Source of the DNA: Hahella sp. HN01
Lineage (GTDB): Bacteria; Pseudomonadota; Gammaproteobacteria; Pseudomonadales; Oleiphilaceae
Reading direction: 5' to 3'
Assembly (NCBI RefSeq): GCF_018986435.1
Contig: NZ_JAHMIN010000002.1
Coordinates: forward strand, 84,301-148,300
DNA: 64,000 nucleotides
In this document: piece after piece, positions 34,912-44,388 of the stretch
Layout: each line of letters starts with the position of its first letter
Numbering within the stretch: position 1 is the stretch's first letter
Program-made: the position numbers and the translations under genes
The notes under the pieces: model-generated
What the model saw: the letters and a program-made list of their open reading frames with translations, nothing else
Told to the model about the DNA's origin: nothing
Database searches by the model: none

Positions 34912-34944
34912 AAAACCGGCGCTGGAAACAGCGCCGGTTTTTTT
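34912..34944 (+). terminator. Rho-independent terminator of phoX
   Basis: AAAACCGGCGCT and AGCGCCGGTTTT form a 12-bp stem around GGAAAC, followed by T residues. Confidence 0.88.
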
Positions 34945-35055
34945 ATGGATGAGTATTTATTGAGCGTTTTCGCCAATGGTTTGGAAGATTACGCCATTCT
35001 CCGGCGTCGGTAATCTTAATAGTATGAATCTGCGTTCACACTTTAGACGACAGCT

Positions 35056-36015
35056 ATGAAACTCGACAGCTATCTCACCAAACAAGAACAACAAGAATTA
35101 AGACAGGGCTCCAATTTTCGGGGCATGATGGGCTTCGTGACTACTTGGGGGCTGATCGTCGGTGTGAGCGCGCTTTTTGCCCTCTATCCTAATGTTTTCA
35201 CTCTGATTCTGGCGCTTGTCGTGCTCGCCAACCGGCAATTGGCGCTGGGCATTCTGCTGCATGATTGTTCGCACCGATCCTGGTTTCGCAGTCAGTGGCT
35301 GAATGATCAGTTGGGCCATTGGCTGGCTGGCGCGCCGGTGCTGGTGCCATTGCCTTTCTATCGTAAATATCACTTTATCCATCACGTTAAGACCGGAACG
35401 GATGATGATCCGGACGTAGGCAATATCCGCAGCTATCCGGTCACAAAAACCAGTATGCGACGTAAGATTTTTCGTGACTTCACTGGGCAGTCCGGGCTGA
35501 AGAATGCATTGGCGCTGTTGTTGTATGTGAATACCGGCAGACCCGGCAATGCGGTATCCATGGGCGTGCAGACACGTCAGGCGGATAAGGCGGAGGTGCG
35601 TCGCACCACGCTGCGTAATTTCAGTCATCTGCTATTGGTTCACGGCGGCTTCTTGGGCTTGTGTGTGGCGTTGGGCCATTGGGAAGTCTATCTGCTGTGG
35701 TGGGTCGCCTATATATTCACGTACCCCTTTATCATTCGCGTGCGTCAGGTCGCCGAGCATGGGGCCATGCCGGCGTTGTCCTCCGATGATGTGCGCGACA
35801 CCACGCGCACCACGCTGGCGCGTTGGTGGGAGCGTCTCTTGTTTGCGCCGCATTATGTGAATTATCACTGCGAGCATCACGCGTTGCCCACTGTCCCTGG
35901 TTATAACCTGCCTCGCATGCATCAGATGCTGCGTGAGCGCGGCTTCTATCAGGATAAGCCCGAAGCATTGGTCGTCGGTTATCCTGAGATCATCCGTAAA
36001 GCGGCTTCCGCCTAA
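35056..36015 (+). CDS. Membrane fatty-acid desaturase family protein
   Basis: 319 residues, with hydrophobic helices at about 28-65, 85-100, 193-225. The three di-iron histidine boxes are present: HDCSH (69-73), HFIHH (106-110) and HCEHH (271-275). The family inserts double bonds or hydroxyl groups in acyl chains or carotenoids using O2 in the inner membrane. The substrate cannot be read from the sequence; the HDCSH/HxxHH/HCEHH pattern resembles the bacterial acyl-lipid desaturase and hydroxylase group. Monocistronic, with upstream and downstream non-coding gaps. Confidence 0.88.
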   Translation: MKLDSYLTKQEQQELRQGSNFRGMMGFVTTWGLIVGVSALFALYPNVFTLILALVVLANRQLALGILLHDCSHRSWFRSQWLNDQLGHWLAGAPVLVPLPFYRKYHFIHHVKTGTDDDPDVGNIRSYPVTKTSMRRKIFRDFTGQSGLKNALALLLYVNTGRPGNAVSMGVQTRQADKAEVRRTTLRNFSHLLLVHGGFLGLCVALGHWEVYLLWWVAYIFTYPFIIRVRQVAEHGAMPALSSDDVRDTTRTTLARWWERLLFAPHYVNYHCEHHALPTVPGYNLPRMHQMLRERGFYQDKPEALVVGYPEIIRKAASA

Positions 36016-36290
36016 CTCTCTCTTTCCTTCATATCCGACTTTTCTGCCTTTTTTGTTTTTTCTGGTTTAGCGCACCCCTGCGCGCTTTTTGCGTGCGCGT
36101 AAGCTGTCCGTAACTCTCTGTCTTAGCAGTCTTAGTCCATATAACGTCTACCATTTCACCTGTACGGCCTATTCTTTGCTGCCCAGAAACCGGCTATCAA
36201 TATCGTCACAAAAATAACCATAAGCTGTCATAGCGGCCACGTAGGGTATTCCAGTTGTACGCCCGGCATTACTAACCTGGAGCCAGTTAA

Positions 36291-37910
36291 ATGAATAAGA
36301 ACGTATGGATGATCCTGCTGGGGGCGATGGGGCAAATGATTTGCCCGTCTTCTCATGGGGAATTGTTGATCAGTGAAGTGTTGTACGACGCGCCTGATAA
36401 TGATGCGTCGCAAGAGTGGGTGGAGATATTCAATCCGTCCTGCCAGAACGTCAATCTGGCGGACTACAGCTTGCAGGACAACGGCGGCGCTTATCCGTTG
36501 AGTGGCGTGATTGGCGCCGGCGCCTACGTCAGCGTGGCGAAGAACTCTACTGGATTCCAGGGCCTGTTCGGGATGAATCCGACGCTTTCCGGGATGTCTC
36601 TGAGCCTGGGCAATTCCGGGGACTTCGTCAAACTGATGAAAGGCTCCCAGGAAGTGGACATGGTGGCCTGGGAAGGGGCGGTGTCCCAGTGGTATTTGAA
36701 TGCGCAGAATGTGTCTCTGATGCGTTTCGCCAGCGCTGACACGGACACTCAGCAGGACTGGGTCGCCGCGGCCACAGTGGGCGCCCCGGGCGTGGGCGAT
36801 CTTGACGCCGGATGCGATGGATCTGATCAAGGCCCCGGCGATGACTCTTCCTCGACTGGGACGCTCGTCAATGGCGTGGCTAAAACAGGACTGGCGGGCG
36901 CGGCGGGCTCGAAGACGTTCTATGTCGGCAGCGTTCCCGCCGGCGCCGTCAGCCTCAAATTCGAACAGTCCGGCGGTAAAGGCGATGCGGATTTGTTCGT
37001 GCGTTTCGGCGCGGCGCCGACCTCCTCCGTTTATGACTGTCGCCCCTATGCGGGCGGCAACAACGAAACCTGTGAATTCAAAGGCCCCGCCGCAGGGGAT
37101 TATCACGTGATGGTGAGCGGTTACAGTGATTACAGCGGGCTCAGCCTGCGTATGAGCTACAGCGCCGACAGCGGTGGCGATGATGGAAATGACGATGTCG
37201 ACGGTTATTACTCTTCCGCGATGGGGAAAACCGGGGCGGCGCTGAAATCCGCGCTTAATGGGATTTTGCGTAACCATACGGCGATGAGTTACTCCCAGGT
37301 TTGGGACGCTCTTAAGTACACCGATGAAGACCCTGACGACAGCAGCCATGTCATGCTGCTCTATTCCGGTCGCTCCATCGACAAGGACGACAATGCCGGC
37401 CAGTCCAATTCCGGCGACGCCTGGAATCGGGAGCACGTATGGCCGAAGAGTCATGGTTTCAGCAGCAGTAGCCAATACGCGCATACGGACATCCATCATC
37501 TGCGGCCGGCGGATGTTTCCATAAACAGCGCACGCGGCAACAAAGACTTTGACCTGGGAGGCAGCGCGATTGGCGAAGCCCCGGAGAACAAGACCGACGC
37601 CGACAGCTTTGAGCCCAGAGATGCAGTAAAAGGCGATGTGGCGCGCATGATTTTCTACATGGACGTGCGTTATGAAGGTGGTGATGAGAGCGGTACGCCG
37701 AATCTGCAGCTCGTCAATTATTCTGGTACGGGGACCAACGATCCCAAACTGGGCAAGCTGTGTCAGCTGTTGCAATGGCACAACCAGGACCCGGTGGACG
37801 CCTGGGAGAAACGCCGCAACCAGCGTATTTATGAACGCCAGGGCAACCGCAACCCGTTCATTGATAACCCGGGATGGGCGCAGGAAATCTACGCGGCTTC
37901 TTGCCAGTAA
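36291..37910 (+). CDS. Secreted endonuclease I with lamin-tail and PPC domains
   Basis: 539 residues. Signal peptide to about 23, a lamin-tail domain at about 24-150 (LLISEVLYDAPDNDASQEWVEIFNP), a PPC domain at about 195-290 (GSKTFYVGSVPAGA ... YHVMVSGY), then endonuclease I at about 300-539 with the catalytic WNREHVWPKSHGF and TDIHHLRPAD. It should degrade extracellular DNA or RNA, giving nucleotides and phosphate. Domain set and length match exported nucleases of marine bacteria. A single CTGTCAT at 36225 upstream hints at PhoB control but is not a full box. Confidence 0.92.
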   Translation: MNKNVWMILLGAMGQMICPSSHGELLISEVLYDAPDNDASQEWVEIFNPSCQNVNLADYSLQDNGGAYPLSGVIGAGAYVSVAKNSTGFQGLFGMNPTLSGMSLSLGNSGDFVKLMKGSQEVDMVAWEGAVSQWYLNAQNVSLMRFASADTDTQQDWVAAATVGAPGVGDLDAGCDGSDQGPGDDSSSTGTLVNGVAKTGLAGAAGSKTFYVGSVPAGAVSLKFEQSGGKGDADLFVRFGAAPTSSVYDCRPYAGGNNETCEFKGPAAGDYHVMVSGYSDYSGLSLRMSYSADSGGDDGNDDVDGYYSSAMGKTGAALKSALNGILRNHTAMSYSQVWDALKYTDEDPDDSSHVMLLYSGRSIDKDDNAGQSNSGDAWNREHVWPKSHGFSSSSQYAHTDIHHLRPADVSINSARGNKDFDLGGSAIGEAPENKTDADSFEPRDAVKGDVARMIFYMDVRYEGGDESGTPNLQLVNYSGTGTNDPKLGKLCQLLQWHNQDPVDAWEKRRNQRIYERQGNRNPFIDNPGWAQEIYAASCQ

Positions 37911-37933
37911 CGCTTATCAAAAGTGTAAAGGCG

Positions 37934-37962
37934 CGCCGCGGTCGTGGGGATCGCGGCGATTT
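37934..37962 (+). terminator. GC-rich hairpin behind the nuclease gene
   Basis: CGCCGCG and CGCGGCG pair around an 11-base loop, followed by ATTTAT. Weak T run. Confidence 0.4.
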
Positions 37963-38078
37963 ATCCACTTGCTATATTCGTCATAGTCGAAGCGGGAACT
38001 TTCCTGCTATAAACATGGGTTTATGCTTTTGTACTTCGAATTCAGGCGAGCACTCGCAAAGAAGGAGGCGGCGTTACC

Positions 38079-38771
38079 ATGGCGGAATTTTCTGGATTTT
38101 CACCGGACTTTTTTAAGTTTTTTCAGCAGTTGCAGGCAAATAACAACAAGGAATGGTTTGAAGAGAACAAAGCGCGCTTCAAACAGGAGGTGCAGCAGCC
38201 GCTAGTGCGCTTTATTGAGGCCATGGCGCCGGAGTTGATGAAAGTCTCTCCCTATTTTGTAGCGGACCCGCGATTGAACGGCGGCTCGATCTTTCGTATC
38301 TACCGGGACACCCGTTTCTCCAAAGACAAGACGCCCTACAAAACCCACGCCGCTGCGCAATTCCGGCATCAACAATACAAGAATGTGCATACGCCTGGTT
38401 TTTATGTGCATCTGGCGACAGACGAAATTTTCTTCGGCGGCGGTATCTGGATGCCGGAGTCGCAGGAGCTGTTGAAGATTCGCGAGCGTATTCGCGATAA
38501 GCCGAGCGCCTGGGAAAAGGTGTTGGCGGACAAGAAACTGAAGAAAGTGCATGGCGGCGTAACCGGAGATGGGCTCACGCGGCCGCCGAAAGGCTTTGAC
38601 GCCGACGCTCCCCATATTGAGGACATCAAGCGCAAGAGCTTTTTCGCCATGACGCAATGCCCTGTGGATGCGGCTATGGAGAAAGACTTCCATAAACAGG
38701 TCGCCGCCGGTTTTGCGGCGGCGGGACCTTTGGTGGAGTTTTTATGCGGCGCGATGAACGTGCAGTTCTAG
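38079..38771 (+). CDS. DUF2461 family protein
   Basis: 230 residues, cytoplasmic. The conserved opening FSPDFFKFFQQLQANNNKEWFEENK, the central RIYRDTRFSKDKTPYKTH and the FYVHLATDEIFFGGG segment identify the family. Its biochemical role is unknown. AAGGAGG lies 12 bases upstream. Convergent with the following reductase gene, with a short AGACGCT/AGCGTCT hairpin at the junction. Confidence 0.9.
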   Translation: MAEFSGFSPDFFKFFQQLQANNNKEWFEENKARFKQEVQQPLVRFIEAMAPELMKVSPYFVADPRLNGGSIFRIYRDTRFSKDKTPYKTHAAAQFRHQQYKNVHTPGFYVHLATDEIFFGGGIWMPESQELLKIRERIRDKPSAWEKVLADKKLKKVHGGVTGDGLTRPPKGFDADAPHIEDIKRKSFFAMTQCPVDAAMEKDFHKQVAAGFAAAGPLVEFLCGAMNVQF

Positions 38772-38791
38772 CCGCCGCTTCATGAGAGACG

Positions 38792-39583
38792 CTAGAACAG
38801 CGTCTTCATGGTTCCACCGTCCACGACCAATGACGCCCCGGTGATGTAGCTGGCGGCGTCGGACAGCAGAAATACCGCTGCATTGGCGAATTCCTCCGGG
38901 CTGCCGTAACGGCCCAGGGGGATGCTGGAGGCGGAAGCGTCGCGCTGTTGTTCCACCGATACGCCTTTTTTCGCCGCGGCGGTGGCGTCCAGGGATTGCA
39001 CCCGAGGCGTATCGATGCGGCCGGGAATCAGATTATTGACGCGAATGCCTTCGCTCGCGAGGCTACGGGATAAACTCTTCATCAGGCTGGTCACCCCGGA
39101 GCGCATGACGTTGGACAACAACAGCATGTCGATGGGCTCTTTCACTGAAGATGAGGTGATGCTGAGAATGCTGCCTTTGCCCTGTCCGCGCATGGCGGGC
39201 AGAACCGCGCGCACCATACGCACGCTGCTCATCAGGGTCAGTTCAAAAGCGTCGCTCCAGGCGACGTCGTCAAAATCGTCGAATTGCCCCGCCGGCGGGC
39301 CGCCGGCGTTTACCACCAATCCCTGTGGGGCTCCCAGTTCATCGGCGGTGCGTTGCGCCCAGGCGCTGATGGCGGAGGCATCTTTGGCGTTCACGGACAT
39401 CGCCAGCACCTTGGCGCCGGTGGCGGCGCGGATTTTTTCCGCCGCCGCGTCTATGCCTTCCTGTGATCGACTCATAATGGATAAGCGAGCGCCCTGACGC
39501 GCGCATTCCATGGCGATCGCGAAGCCCAGGCCGGAGCTGGCGGCGGCCACCATGACGGTCTTGTCCTGCAAACCAAATTCCAT
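38792..39583 (-). CDS. Short-chain dehydrogenase/reductase-like protein lacking the catalytic Tyr and Lys
   Basis: 263 residues with a full Rossmann fold: AAASSGLGFAIA glycine motif (about 13-24), VNAGG (91-95) and NNLIPGRIDTPRV. The active-site segment reads SSS ... LLLSNVMRSG, so the YxxxK pair is Ser157 and Arg161. A subgroup of SDR proteins shares this SNxxR signature; whether they are active, or bind NAD(P) as regulators, is unclear to me. C-terminal GASLVVDGG is normal. It lies next to a LysE gene, 38 bases apart on the same strand, so possibly one operon. Confidence 0.85.
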   Translation of the reverse strand: MEFGLQDKTVMVAAASSGLGFAIAMECARQGARLSIMSRSQEGIDAAAEKIRAATGAKVLAMSVNAKDASAISAWAQRTADELGAPQGLVVNAGGPPAGQFDDFDDVAWSDAFELTLMSSVRMVRAVLPAMRGQGKGSILSITSSSVKEPIDMLLLSNVMRSGVTSLMKSLSRSLASEGIRVNNLIPGRIDTPRVQSLDATAAAKKGVSVEQQRDASASSIPLGRYGSPEEFANAAVFLLSDAASYITGASLVVDGGTMKTLF

Positions 39584-39621
39584 CGTCGGTTACCTCTTTA
39601 ATTGATAAGGATTGGCTGGCT

Positions 39622-40245
39622 TTAGCGGCTGGAGCCAGCCATCACCAGGCCGAAACTGATGAATACGCCACCGGTGATTTTGTTGAAGCGATTCATGATT
39701 TTTTCTTTGCGCAAATAGGCGCGGAGCCGGGTGGATAAGGCGGCGTAAAAAGACAGGAAACCGAATGAACACACGGCGAAAGTCAGCGCCAGGGGCGGGA
39801 ACTGTTGAATAAAGGGCTTGGATACATCAATGAATTGGGGAAACAGCGCGGTGAAAAATGCGATGGCCTTGGGATTGCTGATGCCTGTCAAAAAGCCTTC
39901 TCGATACAGCTCCCAGCGGCTGTATGTCAGGGTTGAGACTTCGCCGTCCGCGTCGATGGGCAAAGCGCCTGTGCTGCGCCAGGCTTTTACGCCAAGGTAG
40001 ATCAAATAGAGTCCGCCGAGAACCTTGATGATAGTGAACAGGGTGGCGGAAGCCAGTATCGCGGACCCCAGCCCCAGGGCGGAGACCGCCGCCAGCAACA
40101 ATACGGCGGTGACGTTGCCAGTGATGCTGACGCTGGCGCCTTTAAGGCCGTATTTGGCGCCGTTTTTCACCGCCAGAAATACCGCCGGCCCAGGGCTGGC
40201 GATAGCGGTGGCGACAATGGCCAGGAATATCAGGTATTCCGTCAT
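39622..40245 (-). CDS. LysE/RhtB family amino-acid exporter
   Basis: 207 residues with six hydrophobic segments. The N-terminal ASPGPAVFLAVKNGAKYGLKGA motif region is the family hallmark, with GISNPKAIAFFTALFPQF at about 130-147. It exports an amino acid or a related compound across the inner membrane; the substrate is not predictable. Same strand and just upstream of the SDR-like gene. Confidence 0.9.
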   Translation of the reverse strand: MTEYLIFLAIVATAIASPGPAVFLAVKNGAKYGLKGASVSITGNVTAVLLLAAVSALGLGSAILASATLFTIIKVLGGLYLIYLGVKAWRSTGALPIDADGEVSTLTYSRWELYREGFLTGISNPKAIAFFTALFPQFIDVSKPFIQQFPPLALTFAVCSFGFLSFYAALSTRLRAYLRKEKIMNRFNKITGGVFISFGLVMAGSSR

Positions 40246-40381
40246 GCTTTATTCTCCTTGTTATCTATAGCGCGCCAGCGTTTATCTGTGGTTGCTTCGT
40301 TTTTTCCGTCCTGTTGTCGCGCTCACCCCAGGCAGGGCAACTATACTGAGAGGGTCTGACGGCAATTAAAGGCGGCCGGAA

Positions 40382-41122
40382 ATGGAACCCATCAAAATCG
40401 GATATCGGTTCAAGCTCGATAAGTCGCGCAGCGAAAATTTTGAAATCACGCTCGATGAGAACAATGTAGAAGTTCTTGATCGAAATATAAAAGACTTTCC
40501 AGAGTGGACTCAACTGGATTGTCATAAATGCCCCCATTGTCCACTCGACTCCATGTACCATCCTCACTGTCCGGCGGCTTTAAGCCTAGTGGAGGTGGTG
40601 CAGCGCTGCCAGGATATTATGTCTTACGAGCAGGTGGATCTTGAGGTGGCGATAGGGGACAAGAAAATCAGCCAGCATACCTCGGCGCAGAAAGGCTTGA
40701 GCGCTCTGATTGGCCTGCTGATGTCCACCAGCGGCTGTCCGCATCTGGACTTCTTCCGACCCATGGCGCGCCTGCATCTGCCGATGGCGACGGAGCAGGA
40801 CACCGTGTTTCGCGCCGCGGGCATGTATCTGCTGGCGCAGTATTTCCGGTCTGCGGAAGGTCGGGATGTGGATTTGACTCTGCGCGGACTGAAGACAATT
40901 TACCGCAATCTGCACCAATTGAATCTATGCATATCCAAACGCCTGCGTGCTGCGTCGGAAGCGGATTCTTCCGTGAACGCCGTAATTCTGCTGGATCTGT
41001 TCAGCACCGTGATTCCCATCATCATCGAAGATAATCTGGAAGACATCCGCGAGTGGTTCGACCCCTATATGTCGGAGCTGTTCGACAGAGTGTTGGAGCA
41101 GGCGGGTAAAGAGCCGGATTAG
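40382..41122 (+). CDS. Conserved hypothetical protein with N-terminal Cys/His cluster
   Basis: 246 residues, soluble. An N-terminal beta-rich segment (about 1-45) leads to CHKCPHCP ... YHPHCP (about 47-63), with four Cys and two or three His that could hold a metal. The rest is helical (about 70-240), with conserved-looking [24 protein letters not shown] and [13 protein letters not shown] believe similar proteins occur widely in marine gammaproteobacteria but cannot name a function. It overlaps the convergent kptA stop by four bases. Confidence 0.65.
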   Translation: MEPIKIGYRFKLDKSRSENFEITLDENNVEVLDRNIKDFPEWTQLDCHKCPHCPLDSMYHPHCPAALSLVEVVQRCQDIMSYEQVDLEVAIGDKKISQHTSAQKGLSALIGLLMSTSGCPHLDFFRPMARLHLPMATEQDTVFRAAGMYLLAQYFRSAEGRDVDLTLRGLKTIYRNLHQLNLCISKRLRAASEADSSVNAVILLDLFSTVIPIIIEDNLEDIREWFDPYMSELFDRVLEQAGKEPD

Positions 41123-41679
41123 CCTTGCGGTGAAGCGTTGAGCAGGCTCAGAAACTGTGGCGGCACTGCGTCGGTGAGCCAGACTTGGTTGGCGGAGAGG
41201 TAGAACCCATGCCCCGCCTGAGACAACGCTCTGGCGTCGATGCGAAAAATCACGGGTTTGCCGTGTCGGCTTCCCACTTTATGTGCTGTCTCCACGTCTG
41301 CGCTCAAATGCACATGACGACGCTGGCCGGGCTGTAATCCCGTCGCCAGGATAGCGTCTGCGAATCGCGTGGCGGAGCCGTGATACAACACATCCGGCGG
41401 CGCCACGGGCGTCAACTGCAAATCCACGTCGATGGAATGCCCCTGACTGGCGCGAATGCGTCGTTTGTCCTCGGACAGGGCGAAGCGCTGTTTGTCATTG
41501 GTGACGACGATTTCCAGCACGTCCTGAAAACTGATATGCACGCCCTGACGGGCGGCGCCCGCCAGTAAAACCGCTATATCCGCCCAGCCATTGGCGTCCA
41601 GAGGAAGCTGGATCAGTTCCGGCTGATGCCGCAACACCAAGCTGAGGAATTTGCTTTTCGACTTCAACGCTTTATCCAT
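41119..41679 (-). CDS. kptA: RNA 2'-phosphotransferase KptA/Tpt1
   Basis: 186 residues from the ATG at 41679; an upstream in-frame start would overlap pdxJ. The N-terminal winged-helix part has [13 protein letters not shown], with the conserved Arg-His, and the ADP-ribosyltransferase part has [21 protein letters not shown] and VWLTDAVPP. In eukaryotes the enzyme removes a splice-junction 2'-phosphate from tRNA using NAD; the bacterial substrate is unclear. It sits 20 bases behind pdxJ on the same strand, so it is probably co-transcribed. Confidence 0.92.
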   Translation of the reverse strand: MDKALKSKSKFLSLVLRHQPELIQLPLDANGWADIAVLLAGAARQGVHISFQDVLEIVVTNDKQRFALSEDKRRIRASQGHSIDVDLQLTPVAPPDVLYHGSATRFADAILATGLQPGQRRHVHLSADVETAHKVGSRHGKPVIFRIDARALSQAGHGFYLSANQVWLTDAVPPQFLSLLNASPQG

Positions 41680-41698
41680 GGACGCCAGACCTGTGGGG

Positions 41699-42427
41699 TT
41701 AGGAAAGAATATCGACGTATTTCTGAATAACCTGATCAAAGCCCATTTCCAGCGCTTCCACCGTTAACGCATGGCCGATGGACACCTCCGCAATCGTGCC
41801 TTGCGCCACCAGCGGCGCCAGATTTTCCAGATTAAGGTCATGTCCGGCGTTCACCGTCAGCCCCAGTGACACGGCGTACTGAGCGCAGGCCAGATACTTG
41901 GCGGCGACGGCTTCGAATTGCGGCGCGCCATAAGCGTGGGCGTATTCTTCGGTGTATAGCTCAATGCGCTTGGCGCCGGTGGCGTGGGCCAGTTTGATCT
42001 GCTCTTCGTCAGGGTCCATGAAGAGGCTGACGCGTACGCCGGCCGCCTGCACTCTGTTAACGATATCCGTGACAAACGCATTGTCCTGGCGCAGATCCCA
42101 GCCGTGATCGGAAGTGATTTGATCAGGCTTGTCCGGGACTAAGGTAAATTGGTGCGGCTTGTAGCGCAGCACATACTCAATCAGCTCTTCTTCCGGGTAA
42201 CCTTCAATGTTCAGTTCTGCTTCTCCGAACTCCTTCACCAGCTCGCTCAGTTCAGCGATATCGCTGTAGCGGGCGTGACGTTGATCCGGTCGTGGATGAA
42301 TGGTGACCCCACCGGCGCCCGCCTGCAACGCGCGGCGTCCGAACGCCTTCACGCTGGGATAATCGCGCCCTCTGGAATTGCGGATCAGGGCGATCTTGTT
42401 GAGGTTTACGCTCAGAACGGTCTTCAT
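41699..42427 (-). CDS. pdxJ: Pyridoxine 5'-phosphate synthase
   Basis: 242 residues. [16 protein letters not shown] at the start, [16 protein letters not shown] (His and Arg of the active site) and [12 protein letters not shown] toward the end are family hallmarks; TLVPDKP and SLFMDPD lie at expected positions. It condenses 1-deoxyxylulose 5-phosphate with 3-amino-2-oxopropyl phosphate in the DXP-dependent vitamin B6 pathway. Usual neighbours acpS or recO are absent here. Secure. Confidence 0.95.
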   Translation of the reverse strand: MKTVLSVNLNKIALIRNSRGRDYPSVKAFGRRALQAGAGGVTIHPRPDQRHARYSDIAELSELVKEFGEAELNIEGYPEEELIEYVLRYKPHQFTLVPDKPDQITSDHGWDLRQDNAFVTDIVNRVQAAGVRVSLFMDPDEEQIKLAHATGAKRIELYTEEYAHAYGAPQFEAVAAKYLACAQYAVSLGLTVNAGHDLNLENLAPLVAQGTIAEVSIGHALTVEALEMGFDQVIQKYVDILS

Positions 42428-42605
42428 ATCTGCTGGGTCCTTATAAAACTGTCACGCGATGTTGCTGGATCATAGCACCCCGCCGCGGACAAACCCACTG
42501 CGACGCCCTTTACGCCCCGCCACCAAGGGTTTCCCCCAGAAGTTTGTAAGTACTTATTATGCTTCAATAAAGCACCCAATAACCGCTACTGAGGACGCCC
42601 ATCTA

Positions 42606-44370
42606 ATGAAACCTCGACTCCTCCCGCGATGGATATTGCGCATCGCCAGACGCAGCGCCGTAATGCTCGCATTCCTGCTCTCCCTTTCCGCTCTGGCGGC
42701 GCCGGATGGATGGAACGTGCTAGTGGAAAACGGCGAAGAGCTGTTCATTCCTGGCGATCTGAAAGCGGACGAAGAATACCGCCTGTTTATTTCCGTGGCG
42801 GAAGATGTGCCGCAAAGTAAATATCGGGGTTGGTTCGAACGTGTGCTGAAAGAAGACGGCGGCAAGCTGGGCGAGGTTATCGACACGTTGGCGGTCAAAG
42901 AAAGTAAAGGCGGCGTACTTAGCTCTACCGTGATGATGCAGACTGAGGGTAAGGCGCGATTCGTCCACTATATGGCGTTTTACGGTAAGGGGAAGGCGGT
43001 ATACATGCGCATTTTCGCTTCAGACGGCGCTAAATTAGTTTCCCGCTACAGCGCAGGCATGCAGCAGGTAATGAAGGAAAATCTGCCGCTACGGCTCAAG
43101 GGCGTCGCCAGTCAGTCAGGCGCTGCGACTCCGGCTCAGCCTGTGACCACGCAGAAGTCTGCCCAGAGCCTTCCTGCATCAACTAAAAGTACGGATGTAA
43201 CCCCAAAAACGAATATTCAAAAAGTCGATAACGGCGCGTTGCCTCGCTACTCTTTGCCCAATACCTACGAGGCGCTGGTGTGTGATTACACAACGGGCAT
43301 CTCCAACTCCAACTACAAAGTGGATAACTTTGTTTATCTGTTATTTAAGGATGGTAGCGCTTACAAGCGTTTGACGGTTCCACCGGAAGATTTCGGCGTC
43401 GCCAAAGCGCGCAAAGAAGATCCGAAAAACTGGGGCGTATGGAAGAAGAGCGGCGATGGTTACAAGGTTAAGGTCGGCGGCGACTGGCGCGAGCTTAAGC
43501 GCAGCGCTCTTCTGGAGCCGGCGCGGATTGGGGAACGACTGAACCGTTACATCTACATCATGAACGCGCATGGTATGGCGGGTATCTCCCCCACCAGCAG
43601 CGTGTACACCAACAGTTGGACCTTTCACGGCTCAGGGCGCTTCACCAAAGGTTCATCCAGCCTGCATGGCTCGGGGGGGAGCGGCGTCAGCCTTGACCGG
43701 CACGAGTGTATACGCCTCCAGCAAAAGCGACGAGCATGGCGATAGCTCTGTGGCCGGCGGGATCGCGCTGGGGATGGTGACTTCTACAACCAGAGGCAAC
43801 AAAGACGGCGCTAAAAACCGGGGCGCCTATCAACTGAACGGCTACGCCATGAATCTGAGTTTCGATAACGGCGAAAAACAACGCATGCTGTTTGGATTTT
43901 GCCACGGCGACCGTACCGATCCGTTCCTGGGGGGGACGATGTATTGGATGAAGGAGTCTGAAGCCGAGCGTGATTTGCCAGTCGACTGGAAAATGGTGAT
44001 CACTGAAAATGAGGACCAGTTTTATGTCCCCGGCGATCTCAAGGAAGGAGAAGTTTTCCGTCTGGTGATCTCTCCGAAAGTGGAATTAAACGGGCGCTCG
44101 ATGGAGGACTGGTTCAAAGAGACCGTGACGGAAAACCTCTCGTATCTCGGTGATCCGCTACTCGCGTCTAATTGGAAAAGCCAACAGGGACTTCACCAGT
44201 ACTACAACGCGTTTAAGGAAAATGGCGGAGATCTTTATGTGTTGTATTACGGCATGAAGACTCGCAGTCGATTCGGGCGTTTCGTCCGCCTCGTAGTCTC
44301 TGACGCCGCCATGGCGGAACGTTATGCCAAGGAACTGCAGCCAGCTCTCAAGGAAGCTTTTCGCCAATAG
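42606..44370 (+). pseudogene. Exported two-module protein of unknown family, broken by a +1 shift in a G7 tract
   Basis: From the ATG at 42606 (GAGGA upstream) the frame is open to 43745; the rest of the protein continues in another frame to 44370. The switch falls at seven G residues, 43673-43679. Removing one G gives a product that aligns without gaps to the paralog next door (44389-46161) across SSL...TGTSVYASS. The restored protein has a signal peptide ending ALA/AP, an N-terminal module (WNVLVENGEELFIPGDL ... GWFERVL), a Pro/Thr/Gln-rich linker, a middle domain (YEALVCDYT ... NRYIYIM) and a C-terminal copy of the module (WKMVITENEDQFYVPGDL ... DWFKETV). It may be a true pseudogene, a slippage-controlled gene or a sequence error. 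Confidence 0.8.
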
Positions 44371-44388
44371 TCGCCAGAGGTTAGAAAA

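Noticed and set aside
36060-36090. Terminator behind the desaturase gene
   Set aside because: The T-rich stretch has only a four-base GCGC stem next to it, too weak to call.
36228-37781. Minus-strand open frame of 517 codons
   Set aside because: It is the antisense of the endonuclease I gene, whose domains and catalytic motif are clear. Long antisense frames arise easily in this GC-rich codon usage.
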